Program-made: the position numbers and the translations under genes
NCBI GenBank assembly: GCA_900169235.1
Contig: FWCC01000296.1
Span: forward strand, 124,001 to 188,000
Origin: Zarea fungicola
Taxonomy: Eukaryota; Ascomycota; Sordariomycetes; Hypocreales; Cordycipitaceae
DNA: 64,000 nucleotides
Direction of reading: 5' to 3'
Shown here: positions 12,467-23,037 of the stretch, piece by piece
How positions within the stretch are numbered: position 1 is the stretch's first letter
Layout of the letters: every line of letters starts with the position of its first letter
The notes under the pieces: generated by a model
Database searches by the model: none
Told to the model about the DNA's origin: nothing
What the model saw: only the letters and a program-made list of their open reading frames with translations

Positions 12467-14240
12467 ATGGAAAAGCCAGCAAGTGCTGAGGCTGGACATA
12501 TTGAGAGTGCGTCTTCATTAGATGATACCTCGCCACCCAAAGAATTTTCCGACGAGGAAAATGAAGTCGGCTTTTCCCAGCCGCAGACGAGAGGTCTATT
12601 GCGCAAGCTGGACCGTACATTGCTGCCGTTTCTAGCCCTCTTGTATTTGCTGTCCTTCTTAGACCGTTCAAATATCGGCAATGCAAAGCTGGCTGGCTTG
12701 GAAAAGGACCTGAACATGACAGGCTATGATTATAGTGTAAGTCCTTCAGAGTTACTTTCTAGTCTCTTCTACAGTTTTGCTGACCACCCAGCAATTTTGT
12801 TCTCGCGAATTTGCAGACAGCCGTCGCCATCTTTTTCCCTTTCTATGTCGCAGCCGAGGTCCCTTCCAACATGGCCATGAAGCGCTTTCGCCCTTCCATC
12901 TGGATCCCCAGCATCATGGTTGCGTGGGGTTTCATGACCATTATGCTCGGTGTTGTCAAAAGCTTTGGCGGGCTGTTGGCCGTGCGCAGTCTACTTGGTC
13001 TCGCCGAGGGTGGTCTGTTCCCGGGCATCACCTACTACATCACCATGTGGTACAGACGCCATGAGTGTGGTCTTCGAATGGCCGTTTTCTTCTCGGCTGC
13101 CACAGCTGCTGGCGCGTTTGGAGGTCTCATTGCGCGCGGTATCATGGAGATGAAGGGCGTTGGCGGCCTCAATGGATGGAACTGGATCTTCATTCTTGAG
13201 GGTCTCGCAACCTTCCTCGTCGGTTCGTATCCAACGGAATCCCGCTTCTCAAGATTTTTCTATTAACGAAAACTCCTCACAGCTCTCATTGCGTATCGTG
13301 TTATGCACGATTATCCTGAAACTGCCAGGTTTCTCAACACGGTCGAGAAAGAAGAGGTAGTACGCCGACTGAAACAAGACCGCTCTGCGTTGTCCAATGA
13401 GTTTGATCTCAAGTTTGTCAAAGACGCCTTAAAGGACTGGAAGATTTGGGTGCATATGTTCATCACCATTGGCATTTACATCCCACTATATTCCATCTCC
13501 GTCTTCCTACCCACCATTGTCAAGGGACTTGGTTACACAAACGAGCTGGCGCAGCTCATGTCTGTACCCCCATACGTTGTTGCGTGTCTATTTACCATCG
13601 GTGGCGGTTACATGGCCGATCGGCATGGCCAGCGAGGCATATACATGATTGGGTTTTGTATCGTCGGGTAAGAACTCCGTCTGCTGCACCGCTTTGCAAA
13701 GTTGTACGAGGAAAGACCGCTAACACGTCGTTTTCTACATAGAATTCTGGGATTTGTTTTGCTATCTAGTGTTCAAAATCATGCAGTGAAATATTTCGGA
13801 GTCTTTCTGGTCACTTCGGGTGTTTATCCCAACGTGCCCCAAGGTGTGGCCTGGAATGGCAACAATATTGGCGGGTCACTCAAACGTGCAGTGGGAATTG
13901 CCATGCATGTGGGCTTTGTAAGTAATACTAGATTATACAGCTTCCTTTCTAGGTCTACTGCGTTGCTAATCATCTGCCTAAATAGGGCAATCTGGGCGGC
14001 GCGGTATCGGGTTTCGTGTTTCGGCAGGCTGAGGCGCCACGGTACCTGTCTGGCCACATAATATTAGCCGGAACCATGTCAATGAGTATGTTTCTTTCCG
14101 TCCTTATGACGATCTATCTCCGCCGGGAGAACGCACGGAGAGAGACCGAGCACAAGCCCCTTTCGGAGTACACGAATGAAGAGAAAATGCGGGAGAGCGA
14201 GAGTGGTGACAACGCCACTTTTTTCCGCTACACGGTGTAA
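12467..14240 (+). CDS. MFS transporter, anion:cation symporter (Dal5/Tna1-like) type
   Basis: Five exons (12467-12736, 12817-13222, 13283-13667, 13743-13917, 13986-14240) give 496 residues. Every junction is GT...AG and keeps frame. The ATG sits in a good context (CACCATGG). TM1 begins LLPFLALLYLLSFLDRSNIG, the hallmark start of the fungal ACS family (allantoate, nicotinate and vitamin permeases). The segments NWIFILEGLAT, GYMADRHGQRG and GNLGGAVSGFVF follow at the usual places. Twelve membrane helices are expected, with both ends cytosolic and a charged C-terminal tail. It should import an organic anion across the plasma membrane by proton symport. The actual substrate is unknown. It follows the double zinc-cluster regulator, which may control it. 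Confidence 0.9.
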
Positions 14241-14812
14241 ATGGAAGGGTATGCGTAGAACACCGTACAGATATTATCTAGAAGCTCTGTTGGTATTCTA
14301 TGCTGAATGCGAGCATGGCTTAATTAAGTATCGTTTTGTTATGTTTTGGGTTGCATGCGGGCCGGGCGGCTCTTGAGTACGTAATTACTGGTTATAATGG
14401 TCGTTATGGATGCGCTTTGTCGAATACTCTTGTCTTTCTCTTCGATACGATGGATCGATCTCATTCTTTCTTCTTGTGTAGGGACGGCGTAGATGTGGGA
14501 CCATTATCATTTTTGTTCATTCGTTCGTTGCTCAGAGTGTGTACAGCATGAGGGCAGCTCCCGTGCCCGAAACAGCTCGCAGCAAGCTATTTTCGAGTGC
14601 AATGGCCGCGGAACTCTTTTCATCATCTTTCGAGCCTTGATTTTCTGCAAATTGTTTCATAAAGTCTTAGTCTATCGTTCCTCGCCAACCGACTGGCCTG
14701 ATATGTTCGTTTTTGTGCAAATATGTACGGGAAGTCCAGTCCCCATTCGTAGAGGGGCGGGAGGAGGGATATAAAAATAATGTATGTAGAATGGTAGAAG
14801 TTTTAGAGTATT
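14241..14812. other. Convergent 3' regions of the MFS and RNase genes
   Basis: The transporter (+) and RNase (-) genes end toward each other here. The space holds AT- and T-rich 3' untranslated sequence and no supportable gene. Confidence 0.6.
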
Positions 14813-15310
14813 TTAAGACGTGCCTGAGCAAGCGATAAAGCCGTTGGAAGTGGGTGCGTTGGTGTGAGTGATGACACCAGCCAGTTGGCATTTCTTGTTA
14901 ATAATGACGCGATCGGCACCGGGAGAGCCTGTGAAGTAGTAGTAGAGTTAGTAAATGATTCGAGTTAACATGTCGCGTGAGCGGAGATCAAGATCTTCTC
15001 GAGCCATGTGAAAGGGACCAAACAAACCGCCATTATATACGCCGCCTGACTTGATGGGGAACTCGTAAAAGGGACCGCTGAGGCCCTTGAAGTTGAAGCC
15101 CTCAAAGTTCTTGTACTGGTGAGGGTATGTAGAAGTGCCCGCGACGGTGCCTGGCCCTACAAAGTTACAAGAGGCCTTCGCTGCCGCGGTGACCTGGCTG
15201 CTTGTGTAGTGGGCGCTGCCGCAAATGGTATCAGCCCGGCGCTGAAGCTGTTCAGCGGGAGCTGCGCTCGCGATAGCGACGAGGGAAAGGACGATTGCGG
15301 AGACGTGCAT
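14813..15310 (-). CDS. Secreted guanyl-specific ribonuclease, T1/F1 family
   Basis: Two exons (15310-15028, then 14928-14813) encode 132 residues. The ATG at 15310 begins a cleavable signal peptide ([17 protein letters not shown]), followed by a short pro-piece ending in a Kex2-type Arg-Arg (24-25). The mature enzyme starts around ADTICGS. Catalytic residues of the family are all present: Tyr62 and His64 in TYPHQY, Glu83 in FYEFPI, Arg101 in GADRV and His116 in VITHT. Four cysteines (30, 48, 108, 128) fit two disulfides. It cleaves single-stranded RNA after guanosine outside the cell, probably for phosphate or nucleoside scavenging. The compact length matches the T1/F1 enzymes rather than the longer ribotoxin branch. 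An in-frame extension to 15409 was rejected because it would bury the signal peptide. Confidence 0.92.
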
Positions 15311-17292
15311 GTTTGCAGAAAACCAAGTTGGAAGAAAATGGCTAAATGAGGAGAAAGAAATGAAATGAATAAAGACTAGAGAAGAAAGGAGGGCGAAAGC
15401 GCCAAGCAAAGGTGGGATGTCAGTTCTAATTAAACTGTAGACTATCCACCCGTTTGACGACAGGTGGATTGTCTAAACAAAAAGAACACAACATTCGTTG
15501 GAGGACCGACAACCCCCTTCCAGCCCGCTATATTATGCAAGTACTATGTGGGCGACTAGACGCCACTTGCAAGGGTAACCACTGTGGGGAAGCCTGTAAC
15601 TAGCAGCCAACTAAAGTTACCTGTAAGCTTTATTAAAGGTAGGTATGTACCTTCGGTACCTAAGTTTGTACGCCAACTCCTCCTTCCGAGGCTTCAGAGG
15701 TACAGAGGTAGAGTAGGTACCTAGTACTAGGTAGGCTAGGTACGGTACCAAGGTACGTCTTTTTGGCCGCTTAGGTAGGTACCTACCTAGTGAGATGGTC
15801 TGGACTTACAGGTACAAACTGCTTAGATCTCAAGCCACCAAGCCACAGGCCTCGAGCATACACTTACCTTCAAGCGATACCGACTTGACCGACCTGCCTG
15901 TTCTACATGGTGCGTATGCCTTTCATCCAACCCATGTGGTCAGCACAGTCTGTCGATGCAGCCCGCATAAGAAAAGGCCAATGCACCTCTGCGCGGGCCA
16001 ACCTGTCGATTCAGGCAGGTCGTGGTTCAGGATCGCCGCCTAAGTGGTGGGATGCCGTGGCCAACGATGGTTGCCACTAAACTAGGTCGCCCAGGAAATC
16101 CCACCCCGGCAGATATGCTACACAAATTGACATGTCCATCTGGACAGTAGAAGCTAAACCCAGGGAGGCAGGCAAACCAGAGGCTGCGATAATCGGTCAC
16201 CGACGCAATCATGGAGACTATGGATGAGACTCCGCCGCCAAGAAAATTATTTGCTGACCGCCCGAAAGCTGCTGACCAAGCGTCATCTCTCATTCTTTGT
16301 TTTTTGCCAACAAATCAACAACTGCAAACACTTTGGACGCAGCGAGAGCAAAGCTCTTTTGTAGTCCGATACATCTGGGTGCGCCTGGGTGGCAGTTGAT
16401 GGCCTTTTCCAGGTAGCGCGACTAGAAAGCGCCACCAAGAGCCCACTAAATCTCACCAAAGCAACCAATAGCCGCATGTGGCGTCCATCTGTACATGCTC
16501 AAACGGCAGGCAGGTTTCATTGATTCAGGCTGCAACTTCAGCATATGGCAGCGACCGTTGTGTATTACTGTTGGTGGGCAAGGGCACCTGGTACAGCGCC
16601 TTGAATGCTCATCGCCAAGCATGGACGCAGCCTAATGGTTGCGCGAGCTCCATGATCCGTCATTCTAAGTGTAGTTCTGCTATGAAGAACTGCACATATA
16701 GCCCTAAAACGTGTATTCTGCTCAGTACTAAGTTCCTTTATTTTGCCTTCTGCAAAATTGAGCAAGTAAAGTTCATCTTACTGTCGTCCTACAAACATCC
16801 ATCGTGTCGTAATAGTTCTATATCAGTTTTCCTCTGTGGCCGCATTTTCATTTCCTTTCTGTTTAACGCGGCAATGAAATGAACGCCAGATAACGGCCTG
16901 GGAACCATCTTGTTTGGTGAAATCATGCAGTCAAAGGCCCTAGGAGTCAAATGTCAACAAGTTTGAGAAAGACAATCTGCTAACAGGTCCCGTCAGCAAT
17001 GAGGTTTCCTGTTGGTGCTGCAACTGTTGTTGTTGATTTACGCAAGTGCAAAGTGGAAAATCGATGCTCAAGTGTACACGTTTTGATTGCTATTGCATAT
17101 AGAGTGATAATAACAGAAATACAGGCGACTCTGTGGCTGCGCCCAATATAGTTACAATAATTCGGATAACAGCTGGTTCTGGGTTAATTTTAATAATAAT
17201 CAAATGCCTATCAACGAAACAATACTTTGTAAAGGGGAGGCTTTAAAGGGGGTATATGTTGCAAGTGTAGTTCTAATGCAATTAGAAACCAC
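15311..17292. other. Intergenic stretch with TAGGTA-rich inverted repeats
   Basis: No supportable gene. From 15640 to 15790 the DNA is packed with GGTAC/TAGGTA elements (separate entry). The remainder (15800-17290) has only short frames without recognisable content. Confidence 0.5.
15637..15790. repeat. Cluster of TAGGTA/GGTACC elements ending in a perfect palindrome
   Basis: About 150 bp carry many overlapping GGTA, TACC and TAGGTA units in both orientations. They finish in the 18-bp perfect palindrome TAGGTAGGTACCTACCTA (15772-15789). Similar single copies occur near 52350 and 52718. This is low-complexity inverted-repeat DNA upstream of the RNase gene. Function is unknown. Confidence 0.75.
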
Positions 17293-20061
17293 TCACGCCT
17301 TACTGCGCGAAAAACCAGGTAGCCATTTCCTTCGCGCACCGGTCCCAGATGGCGTAACCACCGCACCACCTTCTGGAGGCTGTGAATGAGGAATGCTACG
17401 CGTGGACATTGCATCGCTTGGTACCGATTGTGAATACATCGACTGTGAGTCTGCAGCCACGCCGTCAATTGAAGATGCCGCCACAGAGCTTCGCCGAGCC
17501 TGACGAGGCGTAAGCATGATAGGCGGAGGTGTGGCACCGGCACCAGAGCGATCCATTTCCTGCGCAGCACTGCTCCGCGATACCCACGACTGAGACGGCG
17601 CGTCGACCTCTTGCACTCCAGAGGTAAAGTCAGGCTTTCCAGGTGAAGAGGCAGAAGGTACCATACCGCCGGTTAGAGAGCGGCGAAAGAGGCCCTTGAG
17701 TCCCGCTCGAGGCCCCTGCTGCCAGGAAATGGGTGGGTGATTCGTTGCGATGCTTCTCTTCTGGTCGCCCTGAACTGGCGTGCGCATGCTGGTTCGGAGG
17801 TCGGCCGCATCACTATTGCGGCGATTTGGTACACTGTTAGGATCTGCAGCCGGCGGTGGTTGCCATGTTCCTTCTGCGGCGAGGGGCTTGACGACGCTAG
17901 GCATGGCAGACACAGATCGCATATGGCCATGCAAACTGGACCGCCTGTCTGGAGGGGGCGGCGGTGGCAGGTTAGGCGACAGCAAAGCCTCTCGCAGAGA
18001 CAGCAAGTCATGAATAAAATCCGTGCTAGGCATTGCGCCGAGATTCCGCTTAGGATCAAATACGGCGCTTCCAACCCAGCCACCGTTGCTTACACCTGTA
18101 GGGAACCCAAAGAGATCAGGCGAGACGCGACCCGTTGGTTTTGAAGGCTGCTTGGTGCTTTCGCGCATCCAAATATCGAGGCTAGACTGTAATGACTTGG
18201 TATCTGAGTCGTCACTATCCCATGATTGATTTCGCTTATGAGACACGGTTGTATCACCAGCAGAGTGCGGCCTTGGAATATCTTTGGCGCCATACGGATC
18301 ATAACTAGACATCGCGCCTGCGCCTGGCTGAGTTTTGTGACGTGGGGGCTGCTGCTGAACCAAGGACACACCTCCGCTCTGTTCGCAGCGTTGTTGCTCT
18401 CGAAGTGGTCTGGAATCAGATACAACAATTTTCGTCTTCTCATCCGAAGTCTTGTGATGCACAACAAGGTTGTCGTTTGAATTTTTGTACCGTTGCAGTG
18501 TTGACGACGAGATGGTATCTGGCGTCGGCGGCAATGCTTGGTCATGAAGTCGGGCTCCACCAGGCGCATCCGTCATTACTTTTCTTAGCGCAGCTCTCTT
18601 CTCGTCTTTTGTAGAGCGGCGTGAAGGTGAGCTGTGTATGCTGTCGCGGCCGGCTTGTGAAACTTGGTTACGGTGCTGTGAGACTTCAGGTACGCCATAA
18701 CGGGAGCCGGAATCCATTCTCTCAAGCCGCTGGAGCGGAGAATCGTGTTCCAGCTTACCATTAAGCGGTTGAGATTGAGCGGGCACTCTATAGCGTTGTT
18801 GCTGTGTCGTTGAGAGAACCTTGCCGTTGTCGTGGTACTGCTGGCCATTTTGCCTTCGGGGGCCAGGACGAGGTGAGTCCTGGATCACTACTGGCGAGCT
18901 TCCATCGAAGCCACTGAGAGCAAGCGGCTCATCAAAATCAGGAACAATAGTTTCATCGCCACCCCTTTGACCATACACGCTGACGAATGAACTTTCACTG
19001 AGAACACTCAACGAAGGACTGGCTAAGCCGTTGATCACTGCATTGTCAGCTTCGGAATGGCCGCCGGATATGCGACGCAAACTCATTACGCTGGCACGGT
19101 TGCCGACATAGACGTTTCGCAAATTCTCAGTTGTGGCGCTGTGATCGGAGAGAAAGCTTGGCATGCGGTTCATTTTTGGCGTTTTTGAGCGTTCCTGGTG
19201 TCGTTGTGCAGGGTGTGATACGTCAGGTATTGACGAGTTTGCTATAGAGTCATTGTATCCTTCAAAACCATCCGTTGACGCGTAGAAGCCCTGGCTTTCT
19301 ACATGCTGGACCATGGTGCGCTCATTCAGTAGCTGGTCGACCTTGGCCTCGAGCTCAACAATCATAGTGACGGCTTCTTCGATGGCCTTGTCTCGCTTTT
19401 CCAAGTCTAGCATTAGCTTCTCACTGAGCGTTTGCGCTTCCTGCTTTTCGTTTTCAAGTGTATCTAGGCGCTGCTCCATGCTGCTCTGTCTTTCGCGGCG
19501 ATGATATAATTCGAGTTTCAGGTCAAAATTTTGCTTGTGCAACGACGATACAACCTGCTCCATCTCCTTTACACCAAGTCCCCGTTTTTTGCCTGACTCC
19601 ATACCTGCACTAGACTGAGGGCGTTGAGGCTCGAAATCAGAGGTTTTGAAAGCCTTGTCATGAACGAGACGGCCGAGGTCAACCGAGGCGCTCATTTCAA
19701 AGTTATTGCGAGAGGATGTGGAGGAGCCAAGCTTCTCACTCTCAGCCCGACGCTCCCTTTGAAGCTTTTCTTGCAGAAATGTTGACATTGTTGGGGGTCG
19801 TACAGGTTCGCCGCTTGCTTCCCGGGAAAGTTGTGGTGTCGCTCGGGAGCTGGAGCGTGGTGAGCCGACAGGGGCGACAGAGTGAAAGCGTTGTGGGTGA
19901 ACAAAGGATTGTGCAGGTGAAGCTGGTTGCATGTGAGACGTATTGGAGCTGCTCACACTACGGGCGTTGCTGCCGATTGTTGATGCTCGTGATGGTGCGC
20001 GTGGATAAGGCTGCCGTTGTCGCTGGCCAGCTTGGGACGAGATGGGCAAGGATGCGTCCAT
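17293..20061 (-). CDS. CM1 (centrosomin N-terminal motif 1) coiled-coil protein
   Basis: A single open frame of 922 residues from the ATG at 20061 (context CACAATGG); sequence further upstream in frame lacks an ATG. After a Ser-rich N terminus, residues about 160-190 carry the CM1 pattern (GLGVKEMEQVVSSLHKQNFD then LKLELYHRRER). This leads into a heptad coiled coil to about 250. The remainder is disordered, Ser/Pro/Arg-rich and basic, with a conserved-looking GLKGLFRRSLTGG and a C-terminal RRKWLPGFSRSK. CM1 proteins recruit or activate gamma-tubulin complexes at spindle pole bodies and other microtubule-organising centres (Mto1 and ApsB are fungal examples). Which CM1 protein this is cannot be settled by eye. 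The stop codon overlaps a GTGAGT sequence, so a small 3' exon is possible. Confidence 0.75.
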   Translation of the reverse strand: MDASLPISSQAGQRQRQPYPRAPSRASTIGSNARSVSSSNTSHMQPASPAQSFVHPQRFHSVAPVGSPRSSSRATPQLSREASGEPVRPPTMSTFLQEKLQRERRAESEKLGSSTSSRNNFEMSASVDLGRLVHDKAFKTSDFEPQRPQSSAGMESGKKRGLGVKEMEQVVSSLHKQNFDLKLELYHRRERQSSMEQRLDTLENEKQEAQTLSEKLMLDLEKRDKAIEEAVTMIVELEAKVDQLLNERTMVQHVESQGFYASTDGFEGYNDSIANSSIPDVSHPAQRHQERSKTPKMNRMPSFLSDHSATTENLRNVYVGNRASVMSLRRISGGHSEADNAVINGLASPSLSVLSESSFVSVYGQRGGDETIVPDFDEPLALSGFDGSSPVVIQDSPRPGPRRQNGQQYHDNGKVLSTTQQQRYRVPAQSQPLNGKLEHDSPLQRLERMDSGSRYGVPEVSQHRNQVSQAGRDSIHSSPSRRSTKDEKRAALRKVMTDAPGGARLHDQALPPTPDTISSSTLQRYKNSNDNLVVHHKTSDEKTKIVVSDSRPLREQQRCEQSGGVSLVQQQPPRHKTQPGAGAMSSYDPYGAKDIPRPHSAGDTTVSHKRNQSWDSDDSDTKSLQSSLDIWMRESTKQPSKPTGRVSPDLFGFPTGVSNGGWVGSAVFDPKRNLGAMPSTDFIHDLLSLREALLSPNLPPPPPPDRRSSLHGHMRSVSAMPSVVKPLAAEGTWQPPPAADPNSVPNRRNSDAADLRTSMRTPVQGDQKRSIATNHPPISWQQGPRAGLKGLFRRSLTGGMVPSASSPGKPDFTSGVQEVDAPSQSWVSRSSAAQEMDRSGAGATPPPIMLTPRQARRSSVAASSIDGVAADSQSMYSQSVPSDAMSTRSIPHSQPPEGGAVVTPSGTGARRKWLPGFSRSKA

Positions 20062-20630
20062 TGTGAGTGGTGTTTCCCGAGGGAACAAACAAAATAGAGG
20101 AATTTTCGGTACGTACAAGCAGCAGTGGATGCTGGCAGGCAAAAACAAGAAAATAATGGAGGGTTCCTAAAACATTGGCTGCAGAGTGCGGTGAAACTAG
20201 GTACAACAACTGACAGGGCTACCAGAACAAAAGGGGGCCCATGCCGATCGTCGAAGAAAAGAATTAATATCTTGCTCCAGCTGCCTGAAAGGGCGTTTCT
20301 CTGCGCCAGCGCTGAGTTAAAGACATGCGCCGAAGTGCAAGTATAAAATTGTTGTTGTTTGTTTCGATGCAGGAGGGAGTTCGACGTCGTTGGCAGGAAT
20401 GGAGTGGCGCTGGGCAATCGCTGGTAGATGATTTTGAGAAGGGAAAAGTATCGACACTGTGGAGGCAAGTAATAACAAACGATATCGTATGCAGGTTTGC
20501 GTCCAGGGAAGCTAGAGAGGCGAAAGCAGAACTGTGTTGCGATTTGAAGGGATTGTCGAGGGTGTCTCGGTTTTTTGGCTTGTGCTATTCATGGAGGGAG
20601 ACGACTACTGGTAGTAGTGGCTCTCGGTGG

Positions 20631-20654
20631 CAGCCAGCAGCCAGCAGCCAGCAG
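20631..20654. repeat. CCAGCAG short tandem repeat
   Basis: Just over three head-to-tail copies of the 7-bp unit CCAGCAG in the upstream region of the CM1 gene. Confidence 0.8.
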
Positions 20655-21798
20655 ATCGGGGTGGCCTGCGTAATGTCTCAGAGGGAAACAAGAAAGAAGA
20701 AATGACGAGGGAGCGTGAGGCGGAAACGTCGAATCAGGAATCGTGGGCTGAAACAGATAATCTGGGTGGTGTGGACGACGGACTGAGGCGACAGTTTCTC
20801 GTTGTTGTTTTCTGTACAGAATATTGCAGCACTTGACTGGAGGGTACCCAAAAAATGAACAAGTTAAGTAACAGCGAAAGCGAGGAATGCAAAGGAAAAC
20901 GAGGACAGCGTCGTGGTGTGGTGTGTGGTAGTGGTACGCAGCTACGCAAGGGAGGTCTGCGGATGGTATGGTGTGTGGATGTCACTACCTGAGTGGCCGT
21001 TGGGCTGTGGCGGGCGACGAATTGGCAGCTGCTTGTTGCCGCTGTTGCAGCCGTTGTTGCTGGTGGGTGCTTGGGAGAACCCAACGGACCACGGGCCGAT
21101 GACGGACCACTGGGGGATGCGAAAGGTATGACTAGATCAAGGGGCGAAGGATGAGGACGGGGGAAAATAAAAATCAAGAACCGGGTTGGAGATGCTACAT
21201 GGGTTGGTGGAAAGGCAGCAGAGTTATCTAAACAAATGTGTCTTTGTCTGCCGTAAAAAAAAAAAGAAAAAAAAAGATAAAACAAAAAAGGGAAAGGCTG
21301 GGGACAGCCAGATTGGTCATGACTTGCGCTAGGACGGTTGGACATTAATACAGGGCATTCAGGGGATATGACAGGGACTTCACATCAAAGAGTGAGTGTA
21401 CTGGTAGCAGCTACTGGGTATACGCACGTTACCAGTAGTAGGTTAACAATGTGCTGAGCCTTTGACAGGGAATCTAATGGGCCACTGGGCAGCAAAGGCA
21501 AGCAGTTATTGGTGGTGTGAGTGTCCTCGGTTGGTCTGCGGCGCAGTTTTGCGCTTGTGACAGCCACTGTCACTACGCCTCTGGGCAGCTTTCTGCGGGG
21601 GGCCCGGCCCGTTCGTTGCGGGACTGCCCAGGGTGTCCCGGCAAATGCTAGCGCACGGTTGGTCTGAAATCAAAACTCCCAGGCCCCTCGGCCCGGGGCG
21701 TGCTGCAACCACTGTACGCCGGCTCAGCCCAACACACACTAACGTGGTAGTAGGGCATTGAAGCTAAATTTCAATATGGCGGTCAAGAACATATGCCA

Positions 21799-21831
21799 CA
21801 AAAAAAAAAAAAAAAAANNAAAAAAAAAAAA
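21799..21831. other. Poly-A run with two undetermined bases
   Basis: A run of about 30 A residues is broken only by two N at 21818-21819. The true length of the run is therefore unknown; this looks like a contig join or a low-quality homopolymer. Confidence 0.9.
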
Positions 21832-23037
21832 GAAGAGAAAAGTTCGACCATCAAGGGATGATGGCGATACAAGTTGCTGATAAAATTAGAATCCAAACAA
21901 ACAATTCTTTATTAGCCAATCTGTCTCCAAGGAACAATCGCTAATCTTGATTCCTAAGGCTCTATTAAATTCCACTCTTACATGTACCTGGCCAACACAC
22001 CATCAGTACCTAGTAGACGGTTGAACAGGCAAACATGGTTTGGCCCATGTCTAGCCTTTCAGTAAATGCTTCTAATTTAAAAGCAAAATCATACTTTCCT
22101 GCTCCTTAGTGTACGCATTAGTACTGGTGGCTTCCCGTTACCAAAAGCAATCTTCAACCCTCGAAGGTTCCTACAATGTCCAAAGTCAGCCCCCGTCTCA
22201 CCATCTTTACTTTTGCTTCCCCTCTAACGTTGGCCGGTCCAATTCTAAAAAAAAAAAAAAAAGGTCTCTCCTGTCAGTCATCGGTTTTTTTTTTTTGGTT
22301 CACCTCTGCTTCTTTTCTTCATTCCTTTCCCCTTGACTACTTCGCACATATTATTAAGCTTCACAACGAGGCTGCCACAGCCATAGTTCATGCCCTGGCT
22401 CTTCTGAGTAGCAGCCTAAAGGTAGTCAAGAAACCAGCTTTTACATGCACTTAGGTAACTACGAGCAGTTGATGCAGATTACGCAATTCAGGCTGCAGTT
22501 TCGACAGAATCATCATAGTACAGCACAAGCTCCAAAACAAGGTGCGAAGACCTCAGCTTCTTGGCCTTGTCAGCCAAACACTAATGTTGTCATGGCCCAC
22601 TGAACCGCCGGCTTGTAATCCAATCATGGCCAGCTCCAATTCTCCGGGGAAGACGGGCCGCCGAAGATGGGGCTGGTTTCGCGACAAGCACAAACTCCAA
22701 GTAAATTGCAGATTGCCATGACAAAAGCCATCTAAATCCGAAACCACCCCCGTCTCCGAATGCTTACGGAATATCCTATACATGGATATCATTTGGTTAT
22801 TAAAATGCTTTGTATTCTAAACTGTAATAGAAATTCTGCCCTTTAAGCCAGCCATTGCTTACAAGTACAGTTAATACTGTACCCCTTCCCCACTCTATCA
22901 CCGCCTCATACTAGGTAATCATCATACCTCGCCTGCCTCATATCTCTGTACATGTACAATCGTCACCGTTGTTACCTAATCTACATTTGATTCACCAGAA
23001 TAACAGCAGTGAGAAGAATAAACCCAACGGCGTGTTT

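Larger units (their letters stand above)
20062..23037. other. 3 kb intergenic region with homopolymer runs and an assembly gap
   Basis: Contains the promoter and leader of the CM1 gene, a CCAGCAG tandem repeat (20631-20654), several A- and T-runs, and the undetermined bases at 21818-21819. Open frames such as the Pro/Ser-rich one at 20734-21345 (-) look like translated CT-rich leader DNA rather than genes. Confidence 0.5.

Noticed and set aside
20734..21345. Pro/Ser/Phe-rich minus-strand frame upstream of the CM1 gene
   Set aside because: It lies in CT-rich leader DNA, has homopolymer-like residues and shows no domain.
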